NCBI GenBank assembly: GCA_965214055.1
Contig: OZ243931.1
Span: 1,488,001-1,552,000 of the forward strand
Reading direction: 5' to 3'
Source: WTGA01 sp965214055
GTDB taxonomy: Bacteria; Pseudomonadota; Gammaproteobacteria; Arenicellales; Poriferihabitantaceae
Length of the DNA: 64,000 nucleotides
Below, one piece after another: positions 37,437-47,315 of this stretch. The translations under genes were made by a program, and so were the position numbers. Below the pieces are notes generated by a model. It was given only the letters and a program-made list of their open reading frames with translations. It searched no databases and was not told where the DNA came from. Position 1 is the stretch's first letter. Every line of letters begins with the position of its first letter.

Positions 37437-38696
37437 ATGCAGAACGGCGGTCTGGCCAGCGTATTCCCGTTTATTCGCTCCAATCCCGGGTTTCTCGGTT
37501 TTGGTTTTCTCATGGCATTTGTTTCCAGTGGAGGCCAAACTTACCTGATCGGCGTGTTTGGCCCGGAAATACAGGCTGCATTCAGCCTGAGCCATACTCA
37601 GTGGGGTTCATATTACATGATTGGGACGCTGAGCAGTTCACTGCTCCTGCTGTGGTCAGGAAAACTGATCGATTCCATCGACCTGAGAATCTATACTGTT
37701 TTTGTCGTGCTCGGCATGGCTGCAGCGTGCCTTGCCATGGGTTTTGCCGATTCTGTGGTGGGGGTGATCGGTGCGATATTTCTGTTGCGTCATTTCGGGC
37801 AGGGGTTGAGCAGTCATACGAGCGTAACGTCCATGGCGCGTTATTTTGGCCCCGACCGGGGGAAGGCCATTGCCCTGTCATCAATGGGTTTTTCCCTTGG
37901 CGAAGGCGTGTTGCCGGTCCTGGTGGTCACCACAATCGCCCTGTTTGGCTGGCGGCAAAGCTATATGGTGGTCGCCCTGGCTACATTACTGCTGTTGCCC
38001 GGACTGTTGTTACTGCTCGCAGGCCATGGGAAGCGGCATCAGGAATATCTGGCTGAAATGGATTCCAGGGCCGACCGGTCAAAAGAGCCCGGTGATCAGG
38101 CCCACAAGACCCGAAAACAGGTGCTGTGGGAATGGAGATTCTGGTTGATTATGTTCGGCACACTCAGTTCGTCCCTGATTCTGACCGCCATGTTTTTCCA
38201 TCACCTGAATCTGGCACAGGCCAAGGGCTGGTCCGGAACCTGGGTGACGGGAAATTACGGTGTCTATGCGGTTGCAACCGTGATCACATCCTTTGCGGTT
38301 GGACCGCTGGTGGACAGGTTGACGGCGGTGCGGGTCATGCCATTGTACATGTTGCCATTGGCGGTGGCTTTTGTGTCATTGATTTACGGTGAATCCCCGT
38401 ACTGGGTGTTGCCGTATATGTTGCTGATGGGGGTTACAACAGGCCTGTATTACACCGGCACCCCGGCACTGTTGACGGAACTCTATGGTACCCGGCACCT
38501 GGGTGCCATCAAGTCCATGGTGGGTTCCCTGGGTGTGTTCGCCACCGCGCTGGGCCCGGTGCTGGTCGGCATCCTCCTGGATACAGGACTTGGCATGGAT
38601 GATATTTGCCTGGTGTTTGTACTCATGTGCCTGGTCTCCACGGTCCTGATGGTCTATGCCCTGCACCCCGGCATGTTGCCCGGGCGCAGGGAGTAA
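37437..38696 (+). CDS. MFS transporter (OFA/monocarboxylate-like)
   Basis: 419 residues and about twelve membrane helices: GFLMAFVSSGGQTYLIGVFGPEIQAAF in helix 1, HFGQGLSSHTSVTSMARYF around residue 120, and a charged central loop near 200-220. The pattern resembles oxalate/formate or monocarboxylate MFS members. It may move the product or substrate of the neighbouring decarboxylase. The end of the protein is at 38696, followed by a gene-free stretch. Confidence 0.87.
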   Translation: MQNGGLASVFPFIRSNPGFLGFGFLMAFVSSGGQTYLIGVFGPEIQAAFSLSHTQWGSYYMIGTLSSSLLLLWSGKLIDSIDLRIYTVFVVLGMAAACLAMGFADSVVGVIGAIFLLRHFGQGLSSHTSVTSMARYFGPDRGKAIALSSMGFSLGEGVLPVLVVTTIALFGWRQSYMVVALATLLLLPGLLLLLAGHGKRHQEYLAEMDSRADRSKEPGDQAHKTRKQVLWEWRFWLIMFGTLSSSLILTAMFFHHLNLAQAKGWSGTWVTGNYGVYAVATVITSFAVGPLVDRLTAVRVMPLYMLPLAVAFVSLIYGESPYWVLPYMLLMGVTTGLYYTGTPALLTELYGTRHLGAIKSMVGSLGVFATALGPVLVGILLDTGLGMDDICLVFVLMCLVSTVLMVYALHPGMLPGRRE

Positions 38697-39154
38697 GTGG
38701 CCGGGTACGGCCCAGCACTGCAGGCTCTGCACCATTGCCATGATTCAGCCGGGGGTAAGTGCGACAGTGATTCCTGTCCCATTTTCAGGGCCGGTGGTTG
38801 ATTGCAAATCGGGGCATGAATGCGCTCAGGTCGCGATCGGTTCCAGTTCGTCTCCGATTTTTTGCATTCATCAATAACGGATGGAGCATGCAGGATATGC
38901 ATCACAAATTGGCCGGAAAACGGTGGACGCATGCAGGGAAAGACTCTGGTATCCTTGAAAGCGGGTGGTGCTGAACAAGGCATTTCCCAGGGCAATTTTC
39001 AGCAATCTGAGAGGCCCCTTTCGAATATGGCCGTCCGGCTTCAGTTTCCTGGATGAACCGACGTATGTGAAACGCATGTGCAGTGGCAGGTGGACAGCGG
39101 GGATGGTCCAGACTCCTGCACGATTCCAGAATTTGTCAAATACCAAAGGACCAT
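38697..39154. other. Intergenic stretch (458 bp) with no supported gene
   Basis: Frames here are short and lack domain features. No clear terminator for the MFS gene or promoter for the MATE gene stands out. Confidence 0.4.
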
Positions 39155-40480
39155 ATGGCGACTGATACCTCACCGATCACCCACAGGCAGGTGTGGATGC
39201 TGGCCGGGCCCATGATCATTTCCAATATTTCAGTGCCTTTGGTGGGTGCAGTGGATACCGCCGTGGTCGGGCATTTGCCGGAGATTCACCATATCGGGGC
39301 CGTTGCCATTGGTGCCCTGGTCTTCAGCTTCCTGTACTGGGGATTTGGGTTTCTGAAAATGGGGATCACCGGGTTTGTTGCCCGGGCATTTGGTGCGAAT
39401 GACGAGCCTGCGATTTTCGAAGCCGTGCTTCGATTCCTCCTGCTCGGTATGGTACTGGGGTTGCTGGTCATTGCCCTGCGCAAGCCGCTGATTGATTTTG
39501 TGCTCTTTTACATCGACAGCAGTGAAAATGTGGAAACGCTGGCCGGGGACTATTGCCTCATTCGCGTCTGGAGTGCCCCCGCCACCTTTTGCATTTATGT
39601 CTTCACGGGGGTTTTTGTTGGCCTGCACAACACAAAACTCGCCCTGGTCCTCCAGCTGGTTCTGAACCTGACCAATATTGCCCTGGACCTCCTGTTTGTC
39701 CCCGTTTTGCAGCTTGGTGTGCCAGGCGTTGCCTGGGCAACACTCATTGCAGAATACACCGCCGCGGGGGTTGGATTCCTGTTGCTTCGAAAAACCCTGA
39801 TAAAAGCGATCAGCGAAACAGACTGGAAACAGCTGTTCGAGTTCCATGCACTCAAGGGCATGATGCAAACCAACGGCAACCTCTTTATCCGGACTCTGTG
39901 CGTGGTTTTTTCCTTCGCATTCTTTACCGCACAAAGCGCAAGGCACGGTGAGCTGATTCTCGCCGCCAATGCCGTGCTTTTGCATCTGCAGACGGTCATG
40001 GCGTATGGCCTGGATGGGTTTGCCCATGCGGTGGAGGCGCTGGGTGGGAGTGCATACGGTGCCGGCAACGCCGCCCGGTTCAAGCGAGCCGTCTTTCTGA
40101 CCACCTTGTGGTCCGGACTGACGACCATTGTAATCAGTATCGCGTATTTTGTCGCGGGGGACACCATTATCGGATGGTTTACCGATACCGAGATAGTGGT
40201 CCAGACCGCCAGTGAATACCTGATCTGGATGATCCTCTCACCCATCGTTTCTTTCAGCAGTTTTCAGCTCGATGGCCTGTTCGTCGGGACAGGCCGTGCC
40301 CGGGAGATGCGCAATGCAATGCTTGTATCCATGGCCGGTTACATCGGCACCGCCTATTTGTTCCAGATCTTTTGGGGCAACCACGGATTGTTTCTCGCAC
40401 TGGTCTGCCTTATGATTTTCCGGACCATGACGCTGTCCATGTACTACCCTTCAATCATTCGCTCGATGAATCCGAAATGA
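39155..40480 (+). CDS. MATE family efflux transporter (DinF-like)
   Basis: 441 residues with about twelve helices arranged in two MATE repeats. ISNISVPLVGAVDTAVVGHL near residue 20 is the repeat-1 signature with the functional Asp, and GITGFVARAFGANDE follows. Such proteins export organic cations or drugs using sodium or proton gradients. The ATG at 39155 gives the usual DinF start, while the open frame begins at 39083. Its stop overlaps the ATG of the sulfotransferase (ATGA). Confidence 0.9.
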   Translation: MATDTSPITHRQVWMLAGPMIISNISVPLVGAVDTAVVGHLPEIHHIGAVAIGALVFSFLYWGFGFLKMGITGFVARAFGANDEPAIFEAVLRFLLLGMVLGLLVIALRKPLIDFVLFYIDSSENVETLAGDYCLIRVWSAPATFCIYVFTGVFVGLHNTKLALVLQLVLNLTNIALDLLFVPVLQLGVPGVAWATLIAEYTAAGVGFLLLRKTLIKAISETDWKQLFEFHALKGMMQTNGNLFIRTLCVVFSFAFFTAQSARHGELILAANAVLLHLQTVMAYGLDGFAHAVEALGGSAYGAGNAARFKRAVFLTTLWSGLTTIVISIAYFVAGDTIIGWFTDTEIVVQTASEYLIWMILSPIVSFSSFQLDGLFVGTGRAREMRNAMLVSMAGYIGTAYLFQIFWGNHGLFLALVCLMIFRTMTLSMYYPSIIRSMNPK

Positions 40481-41253
40481 AAGGGAATGGCCCGTTTTCC
40501 ATTGCCGCCCTGTGGGTTCATCCCCGGTCCATGTCCACGGCCATTGAGCGGGTCATGCGGGAACGCGGGGACCTGTCCTGTTTCCATGAACCCTTCATAT
40601 ACTATTACTATGTGGGACTGGGAAAAAGAAAGCTGCCGCATTCGGACCTGGATACCGGAAACCCCACCACCTTCCGGGGCATTGTCCGTGAGCTCGAGGA
40701 AAAAGCAAAATACGGCAGGGTCTTTTTCAAGGACATGAGCTACTATGTGCTCCCGGAAATCTTCAAGTATCCGTATCTTGCAAACCGAATGGACCACGTG
40801 GTCCTGATCCGCAACCCGCGCAAATCCATCTTGTCCCATTACAAGCTGGACCCGGGGATTACCCGGAATGAAGTGGGCCTGGAAGCGCAGTGGATTCTGT
40901 ACCGGTGGCTGAAGGAAAATTCCCGGCGCCCCCCGTTTGTCCTCGAAGCGGAAAGGGTCCAGCAGGACCCGGTTCAGGCCGTAACCCGGGTTTGGTCCTA
41001 CCTCGGGCTGGATGCGAAACCGGAGGCCTTTGAATGGGAGGAAGCATCTATCCCGGCAGACTGGAGGCCGGTTTCCGGATGGCATCGTGATGTCATGGCG
41101 AGCACGGGAATCCGGCAGCAGGCCCCGGAAGATGAGCAGACGGTCAACCAGCGATTTGAAGAGGCCGCGGGGAAGTCACCGCGGCTGTGGGAGCTGCTTG
41201 AATACCATCTGCCCTTTTATGAAAAACTGAAGAGCCGGTGCGGATGCGGTTAA
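40477..41253 (+). CDS. Sulfotransferase family protein
   Basis: 258 residues beginning AALWVHPRSMSTAIERVMRERGD, in which HPRSMSTA is the PAPS 5'-phosphosulfate loop. VVLIRNPRKSILSHYKL near 105 is the 3'-phosphate-binding RxP segment. Related proteins are found across marine bacteria; the acceptor is not known. Translationally coupled to the MATE transporter, which suggests that the transporter may carry the sulfated product (inference). The 3' end overlaps the converging esterase gene by four bases. Confidence 0.85.
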   Translation: MKGNGPFSIAALWVHPRSMSTAIERVMRERGDLSCFHEPFIYYYYVGLGKRKLPHSDLDTGNPTTFRGIVRELEEKAKYGRVFFKDMSYYVLPEIFKYPYLANRMDHVVLIRNPRKSILSHYKLDPGITRNEVGLEAQWILYRWLKENSRRPPFVLEAERVQQDPVQAVTRVWSYLGLDAKPEAFEWEEASIPADWRPVSGWHRDVMASTGIRQQAPEDEQTVNQRFEEAAGKSPRLWELLEYHLPFYEKLKSRCGCG

Positions 41254-41945
41254 CCTGCACTCGACATGTTGGCCTTGAAAAATCCGGCGATATCGAGAAT
41301 TTCCCGGGGGTGCACGGAATGGGGCATGGGGTAACTGTGCCATTGCACCGCATAGCCCAATCCGCTGAGTATTTCTGCGCCGCGTCTGCCCAGGTGGACC
41401 GGAATCAAGGGGTCCCCGGTGCCATGGCCCATGAAAACCGGGGTGGCCCGGCTTGTAGCGGAAAACTCCGTTTCAGCACAGGAGTGTGCAGGGAGGTACG
41501 TGGACAAGGCGACAATTCCAGCCAGCTTTTCCTCGAATCGAAGTCCCAGAAACAATGCGACGGCACCTCCCTGGGAAAACCCCGCCAGAAAGACATTTTC
41601 CGGGGGGATTCCCCGCCGTCTTTCCTGTTCAACGAGGTCCCGGACCCGCTGCGCGGATTCTTCCAGTCCCGCCCGGTCCTCATGGAAGGCGGTTTTCGGG
41701 TCCAGTGGCAAATCCGCGATATCGTACCAGCCTCTCATGACCATGCCGCCGTTTACGGTAATCGGCCTCATTGGGGCATGGGGGAAAATAAACCGGACGG
41801 CCTCGCCCTGTGCCAGCCCCAGTTCCGGGACAATGGGTTCAAAATCGTGTCCATCCGCACCCAGCCCATGTAACCAGATTACCGAGTGGGTGGGGTCGAG
41901 ACCGGTCTGGTGTTCGATAAATTCAACTTCGTATGGTTGTTTCAT
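41250..41945 (-). CDS. Carboxylesterase/phospholipase-like alpha/beta hydrolase
   Basis: About 231 residues from the ATG at 41945. VIWLHGLGADGHDFEP is the oxyanion-hole segment, FLAGFSQGGAVALFLGLR holds the nucleophile Ser near 123, PVFMGHGTGDPLIPV the Asp, and SYPMPHSVHPREI the His. These are the hallmarks of the bacterial carboxylesterase/acyl-protein thioesterase family. Longer frames start at 41993, but the family opens at MKQPYEVEFI. Confidence 0.92.
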   Translation of the reverse strand: MKQPYEVEFIEHQTGLDPTHSVIWLHGLGADGHDFEPIVPELGLAQGEAVRFIFPHAPMRPITVNGGMVMRGWYDIADLPLDPKTAFHEDRAGLEESAQRVRDLVEQERRRGIPPENVFLAGFSQGGAVALFLGLRFEEKLAGIVALSTYLPAHSCAETEFSATSRATPVFMGHGTGDPLIPVHLGRRGAEILSGLGYAVQWHSYPMPHSVHPREILDIAGFFKANMSSAG

Positions 41946-42097
41946 TGGACTGTGGTGGTCAATTCCGGAACGGTTCGCATAGGCAGCAGTCAATACGATT
42001 TGTCCCTGGGGACAAGGTAGTACGGGAGACTGAAACCGAATGAATACCGGGCTCCCAAGGTATCACAGTTATTGGTTTTAAGCGATAATACTCCGCT

Positions 42098-43219
42098 ATG
42101 TCCTTCCATTTCAGCAATGCGGTTTTGAGGCAAATCAGGTGGAGTATCCTGATGGTTCTCCTGGTCCCGCTGGCCGGTGTCCAGGCTCAGCCCGCCGCAC
42201 TGGTGGTTGTGGATAAAGTGGTGGAACAGCAGTATACCCGGACGGTTCCGGTGCTCGGGAGACTGGTGGCAAAACAGTCGGGAAATGTAGCTTCCCGGAT
42301 CCGCGGCGCGGTTTCCGAAGTGCTGGTACAGGTGGGGGATGTGGTCTCCAGGGGCCAGGTGCTCGTGAAGATTGATACCGCCGCCCTGACCCTGCAAAGT
42401 CAGCAGGCGAAATCCCACCTGGAGGAAGCCCAGAGCCGTCTCAGGACCGCCAGGGCACAACTGGCTCTCGCGTCCCAGGAGGTCAAACGACTGGAAGAGC
42501 TGCAGGGTTCGGCAGCGGTCAGCAAGGCAAACTATGAAGATGCCCGCCAGGGACAGAATATCGCTTATGCCCGGGTCAATGAAGCGAAAGCGAATATCAG
42601 CAGTAGCCGGAATTCCCTGGACATTGCCGACCTTGAGTTGAGCTATGCGGATATCCGTGCGCCTTTCCATGGCACCATTACGGCGAAACTGACGGAAGTG
42701 GGGAATTATCTGCAGCAGGGCCAATCGGTATTCCAGGTTATTTCGGACAAACAGCTTGAAGTGGAAGCGGACGTCCCGGCTGGATTGCTGGCCGGGCTCT
42801 CGAAAAATTTGGTGGTGGACCTGCTTTTCGAAAACAATACCCGTCATCGGGCGCGACTCCGTGCAATCATCCCGGAAGAAAACCCCAGAACACGCACGCG
42901 CAGGGTGCGTTTTGAGACGATATTGCGTGACGATTCGGGCCGCCTGGCCAGTGAGCAGAGCGCCACGGTTTTTATCCCCGCTTCGGCAGCCCGGACAATC
43001 CGCAGTGTGCACAAGGATGGCTTGATGCGCAGGGGTCAGAAAGACTTTGTTTACCTGGTCCGGGACAACATGGCTGAACTTCGCCAGGTGCAGGTTGGAG
43101 AGGCCGTACGGGACCGGCTGGAGATCATGGACGGACTGGAGCCCGGTGACCTGGTCGTGGTCCGGGGCAATGAACGCCTGGCACCCGGACAAGTCGTACA
43201 GGTCTCTGAAAAACAGTGA
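42098..43219 (+). CDS. RND efflux periplasmic adaptor (membrane fusion protein)
   Basis: 373 residues. A signal segment (about 14-32, ending VQAQP) is followed by a biotinyl-lipoyl half (SRIRGAVSEVLVQVGDVVSRGQVLVKID near residue 70), a coiled coil of alternating charged and Ala residues (about 100-160), a second lipoyl half (SYADIRAPFHGTITAKL) and a beta-barrel. This is the standard HlyD/AcrA-type order. Its TGA overlaps the GTG start of the RND pump, so the two form a translationally coupled pair. Confidence 0.93.
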   Translation: MSFHFSNAVLRQIRWSILMVLLVPLAGVQAQPAALVVVDKVVEQQYTRTVPVLGRLVAKQSGNVASRIRGAVSEVLVQVGDVVSRGQVLVKIDTAALTLQSQQAKSHLEEAQSRLRTARAQLALASQEVKRLEELQGSAAVSKANYEDARQGQNIAYARVNEAKANISSSRNSLDIADLELSYADIRAPFHGTITAKLTEVGNYLQQGQSVFQVISDKQLEVEADVPAGLLAGLSKNLVVDLLFENNTRHRARLRAIIPEENPRTRTRRVRFETILRDDSGRLASEQSATVFIPASAARTIRSVHKDGLMRRGQKDFVYLVRDNMAELRQVQVGEAVRDRLEIMDGLEPGDLVVVRGNERLAPGQVVQVSEKQ

Positions 43220-46200
43220 ATATCATAAAACTCGCCATAGACAGGCCCATTGCGGTCATTGCGGCGATATTGCTGGTCGTCCTGTTTGGTACGGTTGCCT
43301 TGTCGAGGATTCCCATTCAGCTCACTCCCGATGTGAACCGGCCGGTGATTACGGTGACCACAGAATGGTTTGGAGCGGCACCTGCAGAAATCGAACGGGA
43401 AATCATTAACCAGCAGGAAGAGCAGTTTGCGGGCATTGAAGGCCTGGTGTCCATTACCAGCAGCGCTCAGCATGGCCGTGGACGCATCACCCTGGAATTC
43501 CGGATTGGCACCAATATGGACCATGCCCTGCTGCTTGTGGCCAACCGCTTGGACCGTGTCCCGGATTATCCGGATGAAATCGACCAGCCTATTCTGGATA
43601 CCTCGGGAAGTGAAGACAATGCCATTGCCTGGATGATTGTCAACCGGGCAGACAGCAATAACCGGAACATCCATGAATACGGCGATTTCATTAACGATAT
43701 TGTCAAAGAGCGGCTGGAGAGAGTGCCCGGTATCGGCCGGATCAATGTTTATGGTGGAAGTGAACGGGAAATTCATGTCACGGTAGACCCCCGGTTGCTC
43801 GCCAGGTACCGGATTACCGTCAATAACCTGACCCAGGCATTGCAAAATGCCAATATTTCTCTCGGAGCCGGGAGTATCGATGAAGGCAAGCGCCGGTATG
43901 TGGTGCGGACGGAAGGAGAACTCAACACCCTGTCGGTGATCGAGGAGGTCCTGATACACAGCGTGGAGAACAATGGCACACTGGAACGGGTCACGATTGC
44001 AGATGTTGCGGAGGTGTCTTTCGGTTTCAGGGAACCCACATCGTCCATTCGGCTTCTGGGCAAACCGGCCATGGCATTGAGCGCCGAACGGCAGACCGGA
44101 GCCAACGTCATTGAAACCATGGCCGGTTTGCGTGAAGCCATTGACGAACTCAATGTTTCCACCATTCCGGACGCCGGACTGACTCTTCGCCAGGTGTATG
44201 ATGAAACCGTTTACATCAATTCATCCATTGACCTGGTACAGCAGAATATCTGGGTCGGAGGGACGTTGGCCGCCCTGGTCCTGTTGCTGTTCCTGCGGTC
44301 ATTGCGCGCAACCATCATCATTACTTTGGCCATTCCTGTTTCGGTTATCGGTGCATTTGTCGCCATGGCCGTACTTGGCCGGTCCATCAATGTCATTTCT
44401 CTGGCAGGACTCGCATTCGCGGTCGGAATGGTGGTGGATGCGGCGATTGTTGTGCTGGAGAACATATTCCGGCTGAAGGAATCGGGCTACTCCAATCTCA
44501 AGGCGGCCTATCATGGTGCCAAGCAGGTGTGGGGGGCCGTCCTGGTGTCTGCCCTGACCACCGTCCTGGTGTTCATTCCGATCCTGATCATGGAACTCGA
44601 GGCTGGACAGTTATTCCGGGACATTGCCGTTGCAATCTCGGTGTCGGTACTGTTGTCCCTGGTTGTTTCGATCACGGTGATTCCGGCATTGTCACGGAAA
44701 TTACTGTCCGAAAATACGGCGGCGAACGAACCGGGGCAGGCTGTCACCCGGGTCCGGTTGCCGTTTTTCGACTGGTTTGCCGGCCGGCTGGTCTCGGCAA
44801 TCACTGTTTTTGTGGCCAGTGTGGTCCGCAGTCGGGGCAAGGCATTTCTGGTGACCGCCCTGATCACCCTGGTCGCCAGTTACAGCGCCTACACCCTGTT
44901 GCCCAAGCTGGAATACCTGCCGGAGGGGAATCGGAATTTACTGTTCGGCATCGTTATTCCGCCTCCTGGATATAACCTGGAAACCACCACAGGGATCGCA
45001 TTGGGAATTGAAAATGAAATCCGGCCGCTCTGGGCCAGTGAAACCGGACCCGAATCCGAACCCGCAGGGCCACCAAAGATCGAACGGTTTTTTTACGTGG
45101 CAACCCGGGCCCGGACATTTCTGGGTGCCATTGCGGTGGACCCCGGCCGGGTGGGTGAATTGCGGCCCATACTCCAGGAGCCGGTTTTCAGGGAGCCGGG
45201 AACGTTTGGTTTTATCAGTCAACCGTCGATTTTTGGACGCGGAATCGGGGGAGGACGAAAAATTGATCTGGATGTATCCGGCCCGGACATGGACAGCATC
45301 CTGGAAACATCGAACCGGGCTTTCGGCAAGATTATCGGGTTGTTTCCCCGGCAGGATGGTCACGAATGGCGCCCTGTGCCCGGCCTTGAACTGGGGGCTC
45401 CCGAAGTTCGGGTCATTCCCGACCGCCTGAAAATCAGCGACAGCGGGATTACTGCCCGGGACCTGGCGTTGACCATCGATACCTTCAACGATGGTCTGCG
45501 GGCGACGCAGTCCACCATTGACGGCAAGTTGATGGATGTTGTGCTCAAGGGCAAGTACGACAGTGTGAGTGAGACCCAGGGTATTGGCAGCCTTCCTGTT
45601 GTGACACCGTCCGGGCAGGTGGTCCCGGTCATGTCCCTCGCGGACACCGACCTGACCGCAGGGCCCACGGAAATCCGGCATCGCGAACGATTCCGGACGA
45701 TTACCCTGGAAATCAGGCCCAATCAAACACAGGCACTCGAAACGGTCATTGATGTGCTTCAGCGGGAAGTGATTGAATCCCTGAAAAACGAGGGCCTGCC
45801 CGAGGGGGTCCAACTCAATATTTCCGGTACGGCGGACAAGCTCATTGAAACCCGAAATGCCATGGCCATCAACATGATGCTCGCCATTGTCATCGTCTTT
45901 CTGGTCATGGCCGTGTTGTTCGAGAGTTTCATTTACCCCCTGATCATCATGCTGTCTGTGCCCGTCGCTGCAGCCGGAGGTTTTGGTGGCCTCGCTGTTC
46001 TCAACCTGTATTCGTTTCAGCCGCTGGATATGTTGACCATGCTGGGTTTCGTCATCCTGATCGGCATCGTTGTCAACAATGCGATCCTTCTCGTGCACCA
46101 GGCCCTGCATCTTATCCGGGAAGAACAGCTGCCTGCAGAAGAAGCGATCATGACCGCAACACACAACCGGATACGACCCATATTCATGTCCACACTGACC

Positions 46201-46410
46201 AGTGTATGTGGCATGCTGCCCCTGGTTCTCTTCCCCGGGGCGGGGTCTGAACTGTATCGCGGGCTGGGATCCGTCGTGGTCGGTGGTCTCAGCCTGTCTG
46301 CCATCCTTACCCTGCTTATCGTTCCTCCCATGATGTCTTTGCTGGTTGTTCCCATTGAAAGGAGGCGCAAAAGCCGTCTGACCGTGGGTGAGAGCCTGCT
46401 GGCCGAATAA
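43216..46410 (+). CDS. RND efflux pump inner-membrane permease
   Basis: 1064 residues with two large periplasmic loops and twelve helices, starting KLAIDRPIAVIAAILLVVLFG. Helix 4 reads AVGMVVDAAIVVLENIF: the usual DD proton-relay pair is D-A here, keeping only the first Asp, a variant seen in some RND subfamilies. The second half contains FLVMAVLFESFIYPLIIMLSVP and VILIGIVVNNAILLVH. No outer-membrane TolC partner is nearby. Its substrate could be drugs, solvents or metals. Confidence 0.93.
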   Translation: MNIIKLAIDRPIAVIAAILLVVLFGTVALSRIPIQLTPDVNRPVITVTTEWFGAAPAEIEREIINQQEEQFAGIEGLVSITSSAQHGRGRITLEFRIGTNMDHALLLVANRLDRVPDYPDEIDQPILDTSGSEDNAIAWMIVNRADSNNRNIHEYGDFINDIVKERLERVPGIGRINVYGGSEREIHVTVDPRLLARYRITVNNLTQALQNANISLGAGSIDEGKRRYVVRTEGELNTLSVIEEVLIHSVENNGTLERVTIADVAEVSFGFREPTSSIRLLGKPAMALSAERQTGANVIETMAGLREAIDELNVSTIPDAGLTLRQVYDETVYINSSIDLVQQNIWVGGTLAALVLLLFLRSLRATIIITLAIPVSVIGAFVAMAVLGRSINVISLAGLAFAVGMVVDAAIVVLENIFRLKESGYSNLKAAYHGAKQVWGAVLVSALTTVLVFIPILIMELEAGQLFRDIAVAISVSVLLSLVVSITVIPALSRKLLSENTAANEPGQAVTRVRLPFFDWFAGRLVSAITVFVASVVRSRGKAFLVTALITLVASYSAYTLLPKLEYLPEGNRNLLFGIVIPPPGYNLETTTGIALGIENEIRPLWASETGPESEPAGPPKIERFFYVATRARTFLGAIAVDPGRVGELRPILQEPVFREPGTFGFISQPSIFGRGIGGGRKIDLDVSGPDMDSILETSNRAFGKIIGLFPRQDGHEWRPVPGLELGAPEVRVIPDRLKISDSGITARDLALTIDTFNDGLRATQSTIDGKLMDVVLKGKYDSVSETQGIGSLPVVTPSGQVVPVMSLADTDLTAGPTEIRHRERFRTITLEIRPNQTQALETVIDVLQREVIESLKNEGLPEGVQLNISGTADKLIETRNAMAINMMLAIVIVFLVMAVLFESFIYPLIIMLSVPVAAAGGFGGLAVLNLYSFQPLDMLTMLGFVILIGIVVNNAILLVHQALHLIREEQLPAEEAIMTATHNRIRPIFMSTLTSVCGMLPLVLFPGAGSELYRGLGSVVVGGLSLSAILTLLIVPPMMSLLVVPIERRRKSRLTVGESLLAE

Positions 46411-46438
46411 CCCACCCGCCTGCCCCGGATTCAATGCG

Positions 46439-47308
46439 ATGCGAAACCGATATCTTTTCGGCGTACTGATTGTCCTTTGTGGCGGTGCTTTTCTGAGCAC
46501 ATCCGGTATTCTTATCCGGGTCATGGACCATGCGGATGGCTGGCAAATCATTTTCTTTCGTTCCCTGACATTTTTTTGTACGGTGCTGGGATTGGTCTAC
46601 TACCAGTATGGCCGGAAAACCCTTGCTGCATACCGGGCCATTGGAAAACAGGGCGCGGCGGCAGCGGTGCTTCTGGGTCTCGGATCGGCCTGTTATATTT
46701 TTGCCCTGCTCAATACCACGGTGGCCAATGTGGTCTTCATTATTGGTTCGGCCCCCCTGGTGACGGCTCTTCTGGGGTGGATTTTCCTGAAGGAAAGGAT
46801 TTCCTTTTCAGGTTTAATGGCGATGCTGCTTGCTTTTTTCGGGATCGGGTTGATGTTTCTGGATGGACTGATCACCGGCGGGCTGCTGGGAAATATCCTG
46901 GCGGTATTCATGGTCATTACATTCGGGTTTTACCTGCTTATTCTCCGGAACAATCGTACGGTCGACATGGTTCCCGCCACCGGACTTTCCGGCATGGTCA
47001 CGTTCTGTATTGCAGCGGTCATGATTTCCAGTTTTGAGATTTCCACCAGGGACCTGATCATTTGTATCGGGCTCGGCAGTTTCCAGTTTGGCCTGGGATT
47101 TATTTTCCTGACGATTGGCTCCAGGTATATCCCCGCCGCAGAGGTGGCCCTGTTCGCACTCAGTGAATCCATCCTCAATCCCATATGGGTATGGGTTGGG
47201 GTCAATGAGGTCCCGGGCAGCTATACATTGTGGGGGTCTGCTGTCGTACTGGTTTCCGTTACCCTATACTGCCTCATGGCCATCTATCGCGAACGTCAAG
47301 TCCAATGA
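46439..47308 (+). CDS. DMT-family transporter (EamA repeats)
   Basis: 290 residues with ten membrane helices in two EamA repeats, including LGLGSACYIFALLNTTVANVVFI near residue 85, and a closing VWVGVNEVPGSYTLWGSAVVL. Members export amino acids or other metabolites. The ATG at 46439 matches the family start; the frame upstream overlaps the RND gene. It ends 7 bases before the next start, so it is probably cotranscribed with the GGT. Confidence 0.9.
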   Translation: MRNRYLFGVLIVLCGGAFLSTSGILIRVMDHADGWQIIFFRSLTFFCTVLGLVYYQYGRKTLAAYRAIGKQGAAAAVLLGLGSACYIFALLNTTVANVVFIIGSAPLVTALLGWIFLKERISFSGLMAMLLAFFGIGLMFLDGLITGGLLGNILAVFMVITFGFYLLILRNNRTVDMVPATGLSGMVTFCIAAVMISSFEISTRDLIICIGLGSFQFGLGFIFLTIGSRYIPAAEVALFALSESILNPIWVWVGVNEVPGSYTLWGSAVVLVSVTLYCLMAIYRERQVQ

Positions 47309-47315
47309 GGTACCC

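Noticed and set aside
44938..46551. A 537-codon minus-strand frame
   Set aside because: Antisense to the RND pump; Gln/His/Arg-rich translation typical of an antisense shadow.
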